Source of the DNA: Prevotella sp. P5-108
Lineage (GTDB): Bacteria; Bacteroidota; Bacteroidia; Bacteroidales; Bacteroidaceae
DNA length: 42,688 nucleotides
Direction: 5' to 3'
Assembly: GCF_002251385.1 (NCBI RefSeq)
Contig: NZ_NPJJ01000020.1
Coordinates: 1-42,688 of the forward strand
A model generated the notes under the pieces. It saw only the letters and a list, made by a program, of their open reading frames with translations. It did not search any database and was not told the DNA's origin. The translations under genes and the position numbers were made by a program. Positions 17,547 through 26,225 of this stretch are shown one piece after another (the stretch's first letter is position 1; each line of letters begins with the position of its first letter).

Positions 17547-17664
17547 TTATCAATTTTTTCGTAATATCCAACATGCCTGTCATTACCTGTATGACAGCAC
17601 GATTCATATTCATTATAATACCATTGGCATCTGCGCCTTCGGTATTTCTCCCTTTCCCGTGAGT

Positions 17665-20004
17665 TTATATCTTCGTGGGTGCGGACTTGATGATGGGCTT
17701 CTTGATGGTGATGGTTGCGCTGGTGCGGATATCCTCTACCGACGCCCCTATCTCCAGGGTGTATTTGCCGGCATCGGTTACCCATGCCATGCGCTTCTCG
17801 TTGAACGAGGCGAGGTCAGCCAGGGGGATTGACATTTCCACGACCTCTGTCTCTCCGGCTTTGAGCAGTCGGGTCTTGGCAAAGGCTTTCAGCTCGCGGC
17901 TGGGTTTCTCCATCGCGCCCTTGGGAGCGTTGACGTAGAGCTGTACCACCTCTTTGCCATCTACGCTGCCCACATTGGTCACCGGCACGCTGACGATATA
18001 GCGGCCCTTGACAAGGCGCACCTGTGGCTTGTCATATTTGAAAGAGGTGTATGACAGACCGTAGCCGAAGGGATAAGCCACGGCCTTCTTCTGCGTATTG
18101 AAATAGCGGTAGCCCACATAGATATCTTCCTCATAGTTGGTGTAGCCCAGGTCTTTCTTGGCGAGCACCACCGAGTCGGGGCGCAGCAGTTCGTCCCAGT
18201 TGAACTTGTAGTGCAGGGGGAAGTTCTTGGCAGATGGGTAGTCGAAGTAGTCGAGCGCAAAGGTCATCGGCAGTCTGCCCGAAGGACATACCTTGCCCGT
18301 GAGCACATCGGCCACAGCATTGCCGCCCTCTTCGCCGGGCTGCCAAGCCATGACGATGGCATCGACCTTGTCGCGCCATGACGCCACATCGATGACGCCA
18401 CCCACGTTGAGCACTACAATCACAGGCTTCTTCTGCGCGTGGAAAGCCTTGCTAACCTGGTCTATCAGCGTCAGCTCAGCCTTGGTGAGCAGATAGTCGC
18501 CCTCCTTGTAGTCGCGGTCTTCGGCCTCGCCCGAGTTGCGGGCGATGGTGATGATGGCCTTAGTGCAGTCCTTGGCACGATAGCCGATGAAGGCGCTGTT
18601 GATGGCAGGCTCCTCGGGCTCACGCATACCGAAGAACCAGTTGCGGAAGGTGGGCGTATTCTGCTCGTCGAGCAGCAGATACTGGTTGTCCATATAGTGG
18701 GTGTAATAGGTATCGAGCGTAGAGTTGAGGTTTACCTTGCTGTTGTGCAGTCCCTCGACGAGGGTCACGGTGTAGGGCTTGTAGACATCAGCGGCGCCGC
18801 GTCCGTTGGCATAAAACTTATACGCGCCAAGTCCGAAGAGCGCCACCTGGTCGTCTTCCACGAGGGGCAGAGGGCGCGCCTTGGTCACCGCCTGCTTGGC
18901 AGCATCACCAGTGATGAGGGCAGGCTCGCTGTTCTTGAGCAGCACCACGCCCTCGGTGGCAGCCTCGCGTGCCAGCACGGCGTGGGCTTTGAGGTCGGGA
19001 GCGAAGGTGGCTTCGATGCCACGGTAGTGGGGTGTGCGCATGATGTATCGCAGCACACGCCGCACATTGTTGTTGATTTCAGCCATCGTCAGCGTACCTT
19101 TCTTCACGCAGTCCAGGATATCCTGCACCTGCTGCGGAGTACCACCCATGAGCAGGTCGTTGCCGGCATGTACCTGTGCGCGGGTGTCGCGTGCCTCCAC
19201 CCAGTCGGTCATCACGATGCCGTTGAAGCGCCATTCCTTGCGCAGCAGGTCGGTGAGCAACTTGTGGCTGTACTGGGTGTGCAGGCCATTGATACGGTTG
19301 TATGACGACATCACAGCCCAAGGCTTAGCCTCGCGGATGGCTATCTCGAAGCCGCGGAGGTAGATTTCGCGGAGGGCGCGCTGCGACACACGGGCGTCGT
19401 TGAACATGCGCATCGTCTGCTGCGAGTTGGCGGCAAAGTGCTTGATGGTGGCGCCCACGCCCATAGACTGCAGACCCTTGGTGGCAGCCGCTGCCATATA
19501 GCCAGACAGCAACGGGTCTTCAGAGTAGTACTCGAAGTTGCGGCCGTTGAGCGGGTTGCGATGTACATTGAGACTCGGAGCCAACAGGATGTCGCCACCG
19601 TAGGCAAGCAGTTCGTCGCCCATTGTGGCACCCACGCGCTTTACCAGGTCGGTGTTCCATGTTGCAGCCAGCAGCGTAGCCACTGGGAAGCCGGTAGAAT
19701 AGTAGGCTTTGCCGTCGCCTCTTACCAGCGTGTCCATGCGCACACCCGTGGCTCCATCCATCATGATGGTGTGGGTTATGCCCAGGCGGGGTATGGCGTA
19801 GGTGGTGCCGGCTCCGTTGGCGATGATATCCATGCCTTCAGCCGACTTGACTCCCACCAGCAGATGGGCTTTCTCTTCAAGGGTCATCGCTTTGACAATC
19901 TGGTCGATGGGCGCTTTGCCCAACTGGGGCAAGGGTTTTTGGGCGGTCATCGTCAGGCTACACGACGCCACGGCAAATAGTAGGAATATTCTTAATAATT
20001 TCAT
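17665..20004 (-). CDS. secreted GH3 family glycoside hydrolase
   Basis: This 779-residue enzyme is of the beta-glucosidase/beta-xylosidase type. The signal peptide covers about residues 1-22 (MKLLRIFLLFAVASC...MTAQ). The N-terminal TIM-barrel domain contains KHFAANSQQ, SSYNRING and the nucleophile Asp267 in GIVMTDW. The second alpha/beta domain follows, with the general acid/base region, then the C-terminal fibronectin-like domain (PVTNVGSVDGKEVVQLYV, about 690-760). I chose the ATG at 20004 because the signal peptide begins there; the upstream in-frame extension has no coding character. It acts in the periplasm or outside on beta-linked sugars. The exact sugar cannot be read. No SusCD pair is adjacent. 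Confidence 0.9.
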   Translation of the reverse strand: MKLLRIFLLFAVASCSLTMTAQKPLPQLGKAPIDQIVKAMTLEEKAHLLVGVKSAEGMDIIANGAGTTYAIPRLGITHTIMMDGATGVRMDTLVRGDGKAYYSTGFPVATLLAATWNTDLVKRVGATMGDELLAYGGDILLAPSLNVHRNPLNGRNFEYYSEDPLLSGYMAAAATKGLQSMGVGATIKHFAANSQQTMRMFNDARVSQRALREIYLRGFEIAIREAKPWAVMSSYNRINGLHTQYSHKLLTDLLRKEWRFNGIVMTDWVEARDTRAQVHAGNDLLMGGTPQQVQDILDCVKKGTLTMAEINNNVRRVLRYIMRTPHYRGIEATFAPDLKAHAVLAREAATEGVVLLKNSEPALITGDAAKQAVTKARPLPLVEDDQVALFGLGAYKFYANGRGAADVYKPYTVTLVEGLHNSKVNLNSTLDTYYTHYMDNQYLLLDEQNTPTFRNWFFGMREPEEPAINSAFIGYRAKDCTKAIITIARNSGEAEDRDYKEGDYLLTKAELTLIDQVSKAFHAQKKPVIVVLNVGGVIDVASWRDKVDAIVMAWQPGEEGGNAVADVLTGKVCPSGRLPMTFALDYFDYPSAKNFPLHYKFNWDELLRPDSVVLAKKDLGYTNYEEDIYVGYRYFNTQKKAVAYPFGYGLSYTSFKYDKPQVRLVKGRYIVSVPVTNVGSVDGKEVVQLYVNAPKGAMEKPSRELKAFAKTRLLKAGETEVVEMSIPLADLASFNEKRMAWVTDAGKYTLEIGASVEDIRTSATITIKKPIIKSAPTKI

Positions 20005-20022
20005 GATAATAATGATTTTCTG

Positions 20023-20030
20023 CAAAATTA
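20023..20030 (-). promoter_or_regulatory. -7 box of the GH3 gene
   Basis: On the minus strand it reads TAATTTTG, fitting TAnnTTTG, 18 bases before the ATG at 20004. No clear -33 partner is seen. Confidence 0.45.
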
Positions 20031-20204
20031 ATATAATTTCATTAGACTTCCACGCTTTTAGGGCAAAAAGTGTGAAGGTGGGCGTAAAAAAATGGATTGA
20101 GGGGCTGGTTATCGTTGGATGAATGAAAACACAAAAAGCCGTGGCGGTGGCTGTCGTGGTGTGAGTTATCTGCTGTGGTTGCACTGGCATTTAGTTGGTG
20201 CGGA

Positions 20205-20304
20205 TAACGCCTTCGGCTAAGCGCAACTTCGATAGAGTTGCTACTGCTTACACAAACCATCTGCGAGTTACGCCTACGGCTAAGCGCAACTCCTACAGCG
20301 TTGT
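20205..20304 (+). repeat. dispersed palindromic element, copy B (two units)
   Basis: Two units about 60 bp apart: AACGCCTTCGGCTAAGCGCA, then ACTTCGATAGAGTTGC; and TTACGCCTACGGCTAAGCGC, then AACTCCTACAGCGTTG. Each pairs a GCC-n-CGGC hairpin with a GCAAC...GTTGC hairpin. Confidence 0.8.
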
Positions 20305-20486
20305 CGAGATGCACTCCATCCACTATGAACCAACCATACATGGCCTTAGTGAGAAGCTCCATCCCTACCTTACCCAAGGGAAAGAAGCTCGAGCCAACCG
20401 CCTCAAACACAGCAGGAATAAGATCCATCCCCTTGAGGAGGTCTGGGGAGGTGCGTCTGCTTTGGGGAGGGGCTTTGGGATAGACA

Positions 20487-20531
20487 CAAAAAAAGGGCAG
20501 ACTGTTTCTCATTACTGAGAGCAGCCTGCCC
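20487..20531 (-). terminator. hsp20 terminator
   Basis: On the minus strand GGGCAG...CTGCCC encloses about 25 bases and is followed by TTTTTTTT. It starts about 25 bases after the hsp20 stop. Confidence 0.8.
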
Positions 20532-20555
20532 CATACTTTACTATTCACCTAATGC

Positions 20556-20993
20556 TTATTTGACTTCTATATGCTTAACGTCTTCCTTTTCCTCTTTCTT
20601 CTCGACCTTTGGCAGAACTACCTTGAGCACACCGTCGGCTACGTTGGCCTCAATCTTATCGGCATTTACGTTGTCTGGAAGAGCATAACTCTGACGATAG
20701 CTGGTGTAAGAGAACTCGCGGCGCAGATAGTGTTCCTTCTTGTTCTCGTCCTTCTGCTCATTCTTGTTCTCGATAGAGAGGGTAAGATAGCCGTCTTTGT
20801 CGATACTCATGTTGACTTGCTCCTTCTTCAGGCCTGGAACAGCGACTTCCATAACATACTGCTTGTTGTCTTCCTTAACGTTGACAGCCGGAGCTGTGGT
20901 TGTGGTCTGTGCCATTACGGGTGTATTGAAGAAATTGTCATCAAACCAATTGTTCAACCAATCAAAATCATTGTTTCTACGAACTAACAACAT
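20556..20993 (-). CDS. Hsp20 small heat shock protein
   Basis: This 145-residue alpha-crystallin chaperone holds unfolding proteins in a soluble state in the cytoplasm. The N-terminal arm (NNDFDWLNNWFDDNF) is followed by the alpha-crystallin domain (about 38-135): YVMEVAVPGLKKEQVNMSI, LTLSIENK, RREFSYTSYRQSYALP, and the hallmark ADGVLKVVLPK. A short Lys/Glu-rich tail ends the protein. It has a strong Shine-Dalgarno and its own terminator, so it is a single-gene unit. It lies between two polysaccharide regions without functional link. Confidence 0.95.
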   Translation of the reverse strand: MLLVRRNNDFDWLNNWFDDNFFNTPVMAQTTTTAPAVNVKEDNKQYVMEVAVPGLKKEQVNMSIDKDGYLTLSIENKNEQKDENKKEHYLRREFSYTSYRQSYALPDNVNADKIEANVADGVLKVVLPKVEKKEEKEDVKHIEVK

Positions 20994-21000
20994 AATTATT

Positions 21001-21007
21001 ACCTCCT
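21001..21007 (-). promoter_or_regulatory. strong ribosome binding site of hsp20
   Basis: On the minus strand AGGAGGT lies 7 bases before the ATG at 20993. Such a site is rare in this phylum and suits a highly translated stress gene. Confidence 0.7.
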
Positions 21008-21376
21008 AATTGTATTTTATATTCTTCTTTTATCTTGCCGGTGTGGGTCTCGTCAACCTTGCGATTGCCTTCGGCCTTCCGGCTTTCACTGATAGTTTTG
21101 CAAGTTACATACCAACGGCAAAGAAGTGACAATTTGTCAGTGCGACGGGGCGATTGTGGCAGCAATGTTGAAAATAATTGGCTTTTACTGCCATAATCGT
21201 GACAACAGCAAGGCATTATGGCATCATGGCAAAGATGGCGGTGATGGAGGTAAAGACAATGAGAGCGACAGGCATCGCTATGCTCAGGACAAAAAAAATG
21301 AAGGCCGCAACTATTCCCATAGTCGCGGCCCCCGGATTGTTGTTTTTAAACCAACGCTATATTATGAAACAACAAA
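21008..21376. other. hsp20 leader and end of the glycan locus
   Basis: No gene is supported here. The stretch contains the upstream region of hsp20 (no full consensus promoter found) and the terminator of the glycan locus. Confidence 0.5.
21291..21330 (-). terminator. terminator of the SusCD/GH18 locus
   Basis: On the minus strand GGCCGCGACTAT pairs with ATAGTTGCGGCC (4 base loop, one mismatch), followed by TTCATTTTTTTT. It lies about 45 bases after the last stop. Confidence 0.85.
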
Positions 21377-22393
21377 TTATTTGAACATATAGAGTTCTCC
21401 TACACATGTCTGGTTGTACTCTTCGCCAAAGAAGTAACCATAGTAGCAAGTGTAAGGAATGAACTTTACATACTTACATGTAATTGCTGAGTAGAAGTTG
21501 ATGCAAACAACACCATCTGTATAACCAGTTTCCAAAGCTCCACCAGTCTGAGATGTCCAGTTCTGACCATCGTTACTGGTAAAGATTTCAAGGGTATAAG
21601 GACCGTAAGGTGCGTCATAACCATACTGGTAAGCAACACCAATCAGAGGCTGGGGAGTTTTGAACTCACAGTAAATTGGCTCTGGACCAGCATACATATC
21701 TGCCCATGTGCTGGTGTATGTATCCATGAGCTTTTCAGTATAGTCTTCTTCCTGGAAGGTGTAGGTCAGATCAGCTGCAGTAAGCTTGGTCTTGGTCAAC
21801 AGATCGTCGCTGAAGCCCTTGAAGTTGGTTACCTTCTTGTCCAACAATGTATAATAAGCATTGTGGTCCTTACCCACAGCAACCTTAGAAGCAGACTTGA
21901 CGTCAGTAATCTTGATGGCTGCAATAGCTTTGCCAGAAACGTTTCTGATGGCTTCGCTGTCAGTTACTTTGAACTTGACAGGCTCAGCAGATACATTCTT
22001 GCCAGCAGGGATGGTAACAGTATTGTTCTCAATAGCCATACAGCCAGGAGCAAGAGCACTGTTCTTGTCAGCACCATAAGCAGCGGCGCCAGCAGCGGCA
22101 GCCTCTGTATCCTCAGCCACAGTAACGACTACGTCATTCTCTACAGGAGTAGTAATACGTACATAGAACTCGTATGTATCCTCGGGTACAACAAATCCTG
22201 CAGGAGTCTGAACTACAGTTGCCTGTGTTGCATTGGCAGGTGCAGATACCTCATTGATATATACCTTGGGATCATTGCTTGTCTGCTCCTCGGGGTGAAG
22301 GAGCGAGCCCACCTCGGGCTCACCCTGACATGCCGTGAAGAGGGGCAATGCGGCTATCAGCGCAACGGCTGATTTAATTATCATTGATTTCAT
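21377..22393 (-). CDS. surface lipoprotein, DUF1735 plus F5/8 type C-like domain
   Basis: This 338-residue lipoprotein has signal and lipobox LPLFTAC, with lipid Cys22. The N-terminal half (about 40-165) is DUF1735-like, a beta-sandwich common in glycan-locus lipoproteins. The C-terminal half (about 205-338) has the coagulation factor 5/8 (discoidin) pattern: PYTLEIFTSNDGQNWTSQ, then CKYVKFIPYT and a final GELYMF strand. Such proteins bind sugar chains at the cell surface. It is the last gene of the five-gene glycan locus, matching the position of BT3985-type proteins although the order of the two DUF1735 proteins is switched. Confidence 0.85.
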   Translation of the reverse strand: MKSMIIKSAVALIAALPLFTACQGEPEVGSLLHPEEQTSNDPKVYINEVSAPANATQATVVQTPAGFVVPEDTYEFYVRITTPVENDVVVTVAEDTEAAAAGAAAYGADKNSALAPGCMAIENNTVTIPAGKNVSAEPVKFKVTDSEAIRNVSGKAIAAIKITDVKSASKVAVGKDHNAYYTLLDKKVTNFKGFSDDLLTKTKLTAADLTYTFQEEDYTEKLMDTYTSTWADMYAGPEPIYCEFKTPQPLIGVAYQYGYDAPYGPYTLEIFTSNDGQNWTSQTGGALETGYTDGVVCINFYSAITCKYVKFIPYTCYYGYFFGEEYNQTCVGELYMFK

Positions 22394-22418
22394 AATCTTC
22401 TTACGTTTTTACAGTTTA

Positions 22419-23570
22419 TTATTTACCATCAATACGTACATCCTGAATCCAAGTGGGAACCAAATTGTCCTTAGTTGTGGCATCGTTGCCATTGCCAGAC
22501 CAATCCTTGAACTTGAAGCCCTGACCCTCATTGAACTTGTAGTAGAAGATGAAGCCGGGAGTGGTGGGATCGCAAGAGTACATATTGTTCTGAATCTCCT
22601 TCTGTGAGCGTGCCTTCTTCCACAGACGAACCTCGCTGTAGTAAGAGTTACCCTTGTTATAGGTAGAGTTAGAGCTGATAGATACAGAAGAAACGCGGGT
22701 CTCCTTGCCAGGCAGGTCCATAGAGTTGTCGAGCTGACCGTTGACATAGAGATACAACTTGGCACCGGTGCATACGTAGGCGATGTGATACCATGTGTTG
22801 GCGTTGAAGAGCATCTGGCTGTTCATCTGTGTACCCTGGGTCTTGATCTGCAGACGGTTACCCTCGATAGGAGCATCACCGAAGCGTACATAAACCTCAT
22901 CGGGACCAGTACTGTAGATAGCCTGGTTGTTCATTTCACCCACACGTGTACCGAGCTTATCCTTGTTGATATTCATCTCCATAGTCCACTCTGTAGTAGT
23001 ATAAGTCTCGTTGAGATCCTGGCCGATATAATGTCTTACGTTGAACTGTACAACAGGCTGGATAACCACCTGGTCGAGAACGAATACCATAACGCTACCA
23101 GACTTGAGGACATTGGCGTTGCCGCTAACCTTCTCAAGACGGAAGGCGAGTGCATACTTCTTACCGCTATTCTTGAGCTCATCGTTGTAAGGATTGACGG
23201 TGAGTGTAGCGGGGTTAGATACAGAAGTACCGGGTTCAATGGTCACCTCATTGGCAGAGAGCGAGAATGTTCCCTCAGGCAGAGCTGTATAAGAAGTCTC
23301 GTTCTTGGAGTTGAACTGCTCGAGAGCCTGAGCATCGTACACCAGCTTGAAGCTGCTTGCCTCGGTAGCCTTTTCAGACAGACGTACGTTGATGTCTGTA
23401 GAGACAAACTCGTTGCCGACAGTAAGTTTCTGCGAGGAATTGGCATTAGTCGCTGTCTGCAGGATATATGCCTGATTGGTGAGCTGGTCGTATTCGGCAT
23501 TCTCACAACCTGTGAGGGCTACGGCGCCGAGAAGGATGCCACCATATATGAATTTAGATATCTTTTTCAT
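22419..23570 (-). CDS. surface lipoprotein, DUF1735 plus LamG-like lectin domain
   Basis: This 383-residue lipoprotein has lipobox VALTGC (lipid Cys22). The N-terminal DUF1735-type domain covers about 30-150 (EFVSTDINVRLSEKATEASS; FSLSANEVTIEPGTS). The C-terminal concanavalin A/laminin-G jelly roll covers about 170-383 (TTEWTMEMNIN, WYHIAYVCTGAKLYLYVNGQ, YSEVRLWKKARSQKEI, and the WSGNGNDAT end). Equivalent proteins in the BT3983-3987 locus are surface glycan-binding proteins. It lies between the GH18 enzyme and the F5/8 lipoprotein, gaps of about 25 bp. Confidence 0.88.
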   Translation of the reverse strand: MKKISKFIYGGILLGAVALTGCENAEYDQLTNQAYILQTATNANSSQKLTVGNEFVSTDINVRLSEKATEASSFKLVYDAQALEQFNSKNETSYTALPEGTFSLSANEVTIEPGTSVSNPATLTVNPYNDELKNSGKKYALAFRLEKVSGNANVLKSGSVMVFVLDQVVIQPVVQFNVRHYIGQDLNETYTTTEWTMEMNINKDKLGTRVGEMNNQAIYSTGPDEVYVRFGDAPIEGNRLQIKTQGTQMNSQMLFNANTWYHIAYVCTGAKLYLYVNGQLDNSMDLPGKETRVSSVSISSNSTYNKGNSYYSEVRLWKKARSQKEIQNNMYSCDPTTPGFIFYYKFNEGQGFKFKDWSGNGNDATTKDNLVPTWIQDVRIDGK

Positions 23571-23595
23571 TATTGCAGTTTTTATGAATTAAATA

Positions 23596-24621
23596 CTACT
23601 TGATTGCGGGATTCATAATCTGGATACCCTTGCGCAGAGCGGGATAAGAAGGCTGCTTGCCTGCCATATACTCATACTCCATGTGATAGGTACCGATACC
23701 ACCCTTCTGGACTTTCTTGCCATTGATGATTGGCTGCCAGCGGGCCATACCCTCAAGACTCATCATAGAGTTGCCGTTGCGGTCGGTGAAATTAACACCA
23801 CCTGCGAGGGCGTAGTTCTCGAAGTTCTCGGTAACGATATACTTTTTGGCTACAGCTTCGGGCTCAAGTATACCATCATAATGCTCTATAGTTTCACCCA
23901 GACGGTTGTCAAGGTCAAAATCGCCACCACATTGGTAAGCCTGAACGATGAAGTAGTTGAAGAGAGGACCGAGCTCAGCGTTGATGCTCTGGGGCTCACC
24001 GTCGATGACGAGCATCTTGTTGGTACCTGACTTCGGACCAAGACGGCGGCTGAGAGTCTCTACGAATACTTTTTCGGCAGCGGGAACACCAGAGATGTTA
24101 CCACGGTGACCGTAGTGAGGCTCATAGTCATAGTCGAAACCATCGTAGCCATACTTGTCGATGGTATCACAGATGGCATTGGCATACTTCACAATAGCCT
24201 CGTCGCCTTCACCCCAGAATGTAGTGGCATCCTCGCCCTCGGGAGTGAGCTGGTCACCCACGTTTTGCACGATGAAGCAAACCAGGGCACGAGTACCGAG
24301 TACTGTCTGTGCATATTCGAGGTCGGCCTTGCGCTCGGGTGAGAGGTTACGCCAGTTACCCCATATTGAAACGAAGTCAACACTATCGGGGAGACCGCGG
24401 AGTGAATTCTCGAGAGAAGCACCGGCACCTACCCAGTTACCAAACCATCCGAAGGCTACGGGGTGGTCGCTCTTCTTGTATGCTCTCAGAGCCTCATAGT
24501 ACTCTGGAGTGCGCGCAGGATCGGTGAGATTGACGGGATTCTTTGTCTCGACATCTGTGTCACAGGCAGCAAACATAAAGGCAACTACCGACACGAGCAG
24601 CATTTTGAATATTTTTTTCAT
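23596..24621 (-). CDS. GH18 endo-beta-N-acetylglucosaminidase-like lipoprotein
   Basis: This 341-residue surface lipoprotein has lipobox MFAAC (Cys20). It shows the GH18 catalytic motif DGFDYDYE at 160-167, with Glu167 as acid/base and the Asp pair positioning the substrate N-acetyl group. GWFGNWVG (58-65) and the last barrel strands (YMAG) fit the endo-beta-N-acetylglucosaminidase group (EndoF/BT3987-like), which cut between the two core GlcNAc residues of N-linked glycans. The ATG at 24621 is chosen because the lipoprotein signal begins there. It sits in the middle of a SusCD locus with two lectin-like lipoproteins. A chitinase is the less likely alternative. Confidence 0.88.
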   Translation of the reverse strand: MKKIFKMLLVSVVAFMFAACDTDVETKNPVNLTDPARTPEYYEALRAYKKSDHPVAFGWFGNWVGAGASLENSLRGLPDSVDFVSIWGNWRNLSPERKADLEYAQTVLGTRALVCFIVQNVGDQLTPEGEDATTFWGEGDEAIVKYANAICDTIDKYGYDGFDYDYEPHYGHRGNISGVPAAEKVFVETLSRRLGPKSGTNKMLVIDGEPQSINAELGPLFNYFIVQAYQCGGDFDLDNRLGETIEHYDGILEPEAVAKKYIVTENFENYALAGGVNFTDRNGNSMMSLEGMARWQPIINGKKVQKGGIGTYHMEYEYMAGKQPSYPALRKGIQIMNPAIK

Positions 24622-24656
24622 TGCTTTTGTCAATTTATTAGTTGATATTATAGTGA

Positions 24657-26204
24657 TTACTTCTGCCACCACATCTTGGTAGCATAGTCATCGGCACCAC
24701 CGAGGAGCTGTACAGCCTTCTGATAGTTTACAGGGTTGTTGGTAGGCTCAGTGTAGTCGAAAGGAATACGGTTGGGCACCTCGATGCTGTAAGAAGTCGT
24801 CTGGGCTACAGGGAATACCTTAGGATAGCCTGTACGACGAATTTCGCACCATCCCTCCTGACCGTCGGGGAAGAGGGCAATCCACTTCTGGACGATAAGG
24901 CGCTCAAGTTTCTCAGCTGCAGAAGCGCTGTTGTCCCACTTGATAGTGATGGTAGACATCTTGCCATGTGAACCACCGTAACCATCGGTAGCATCCTTAT
25001 AGTCGGCAGGAGTACTTGCATCGTCTTCGAGGTAAGCATCTACGTTCTTGGCACCCCACTGCTCGAAAGAGAGCTTGATGGCCTGCTTGTAGAGAGACTC
25101 TACGTCGCCACCCATACCAGACCAGTTGGCCAGCGCACCTTCGGCACGGCAGAATGTCATTTCAGCTGCTGTGAGCCATACGCCACGAGAGTCCTTCTCG
25201 ATGTTGGCTGCAGAGTAGAGACCACCGGCAACAGACTTATTACCAATGTTGGCACCGGCACGACAACCGATGATGGCGCGGTCGCCCTCGGTAGTTGTAG
25301 CACTGAAGTACTTGCTGATACGTGGGTCACCATAACCGTTCATATAGCTCTCGATGTCGGCACATGCGCGGCTGTCGCCCCACTCTACAGAGGTCTTCCA
25401 CTGACCGTTGGGGTTGTAGTTGATGGCGCAGTTGTCGTCGTTAGAGGTGATGACACCAGCGGCAACAGCTTCCTCACCTACCTTCTTGGCATAGTCGGGA
25501 GCCACGAAGCGCATACGGATAGCCATACGCAGTTTGAGAGAGTTGGCAAATTTCACCCACTTGGTGAAGTCGCCACCATAGACCTGGTCGGCGTCCTTGA
25601 ACTGTACGAGGCTACCACCGTTGGCGGCGATCATACCGTTGATTACACCGAGGGCGTGGTCGAGGTCAGCCACGAGAGTCTTGTAGATGGTCTCCTGTGA
25701 AGAGTAGGCATTGGGATCTTCCTCAGCGCCGATTGGCAGAGGACCGTACATATCGGTAAGACGGAGGAATGACTGTGCGCGCAGGATCAGAGCCCATGCG
25801 TAAGGCAGACTCTCCTTGGTAGAGAGACGGGCAATCTCATTGAAAGCCGAAACGGTCTTCTTCATACTGTCGGCGAATGGATAACGTACCCATCCTACAG
25901 GAGCATTCATCTTGGCGAAGTTGCTACCAGCGAAACCGTTGTTGGCATAAGTCATGAAGCGGCCGAGGTAGTTACCGATAAGGTCTTGGTTCATCTGATA
26001 GGTATTCTCCTGCTCGGGGAAAGCCTCAGTCTCCATCTGAACCATGAAAGAACCGGTGCTATAGTTATCGCGGTTGATTTCTTCATTGTTGAGGGCACCA
26101 CCGGGACGGTTGGCGTCTTCGAAGCCATCAGTACATGAAGCTGCGAGGCCCATTACTGCCACTGATGCAACAGCGAAGGTTATTGTCTTTATAATAGTTT
26201 TCAT
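24657..26204 (-). CDS. susD: SusD/RagB-family glycan-binding lipoprotein
   Basis: This 515-residue lipoprotein caps the TonB-dependent SusC channel and captures oligosaccharides. Signal and lipobox are MGLAASC (Cys24 from the ATG at 26204; an ATG at 26216 would add four residues). The helical TPR-like body shows SusD features: YAWALILRAQSFLRLTDMYG, PNAYSSQETIYKTLVADLDHAL, WVKFANSLKLRMAIRM and EWGDSRA. It belongs to the SusD-like 2 subgroup, judged by the helix pattern and the C-terminal VPNRIPFDYTEPT. It starts about 20 bp after the susC stop. Confidence 0.92.
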   Translation of the reverse strand: MKTIIKTITFAVASVAVMGLAASCTDGFEDANRPGGALNNEEINRDNYSTGSFMVQMETEAFPEQENTYQMNQDLIGNYLGRFMTYANNGFAGSNFAKMNAPVGWVRYPFADSMKKTVSAFNEIARLSTKESLPYAWALILRAQSFLRLTDMYGPLPIGAEEDPNAYSSQETIYKTLVADLDHALGVINGMIAANGGSLVQFKDADQVYGGDFTKWVKFANSLKLRMAIRMRFVAPDYAKKVGEEAVAAGVITSNDDNCAINYNPNGQWKTSVEWGDSRACADIESYMNGYGDPRISKYFSATTTEGDRAIIGCRAGANIGNKSVAGGLYSAANIEKDSRGVWLTAAEMTFCRAEGALANWSGMGGDVESLYKQAIKLSFEQWGAKNVDAYLEDDASTPADYKDATDGYGGSHGKMSTITIKWDNSASAAEKLERLIVQKWIALFPDGQEGWCEIRRTGYPKVFPVAQTTSYSIEVPNRIPFDYTEPTNNPVNYQKAVQLLGGADDYATKMWWQK

Positions 26205-26225
26205 TTTGAAAGTCATTTAATGTAA

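Larger units (their letters stand above)
20005..20555. other. intergenic region between GH3 and hsp20
   Basis: No gene is supported here. It holds the GH3 -7 box, two dispersed palindromic elements (20205-20304) and the hsp20 terminator (20487-20531). Confidence 0.6.

Noticed and set aside
17420..17785. 121-codon minus-strand frame overlapping the GH3 3' end
   Set aside because: Overlaps GH3 coding in another frame, has no recognisable content, and spans hairpins.
18439..19305. 288-codon plus-strand frame inside the GH3 gene
   Set aside because: Antisense shadow of the GH3 catalytic domains.
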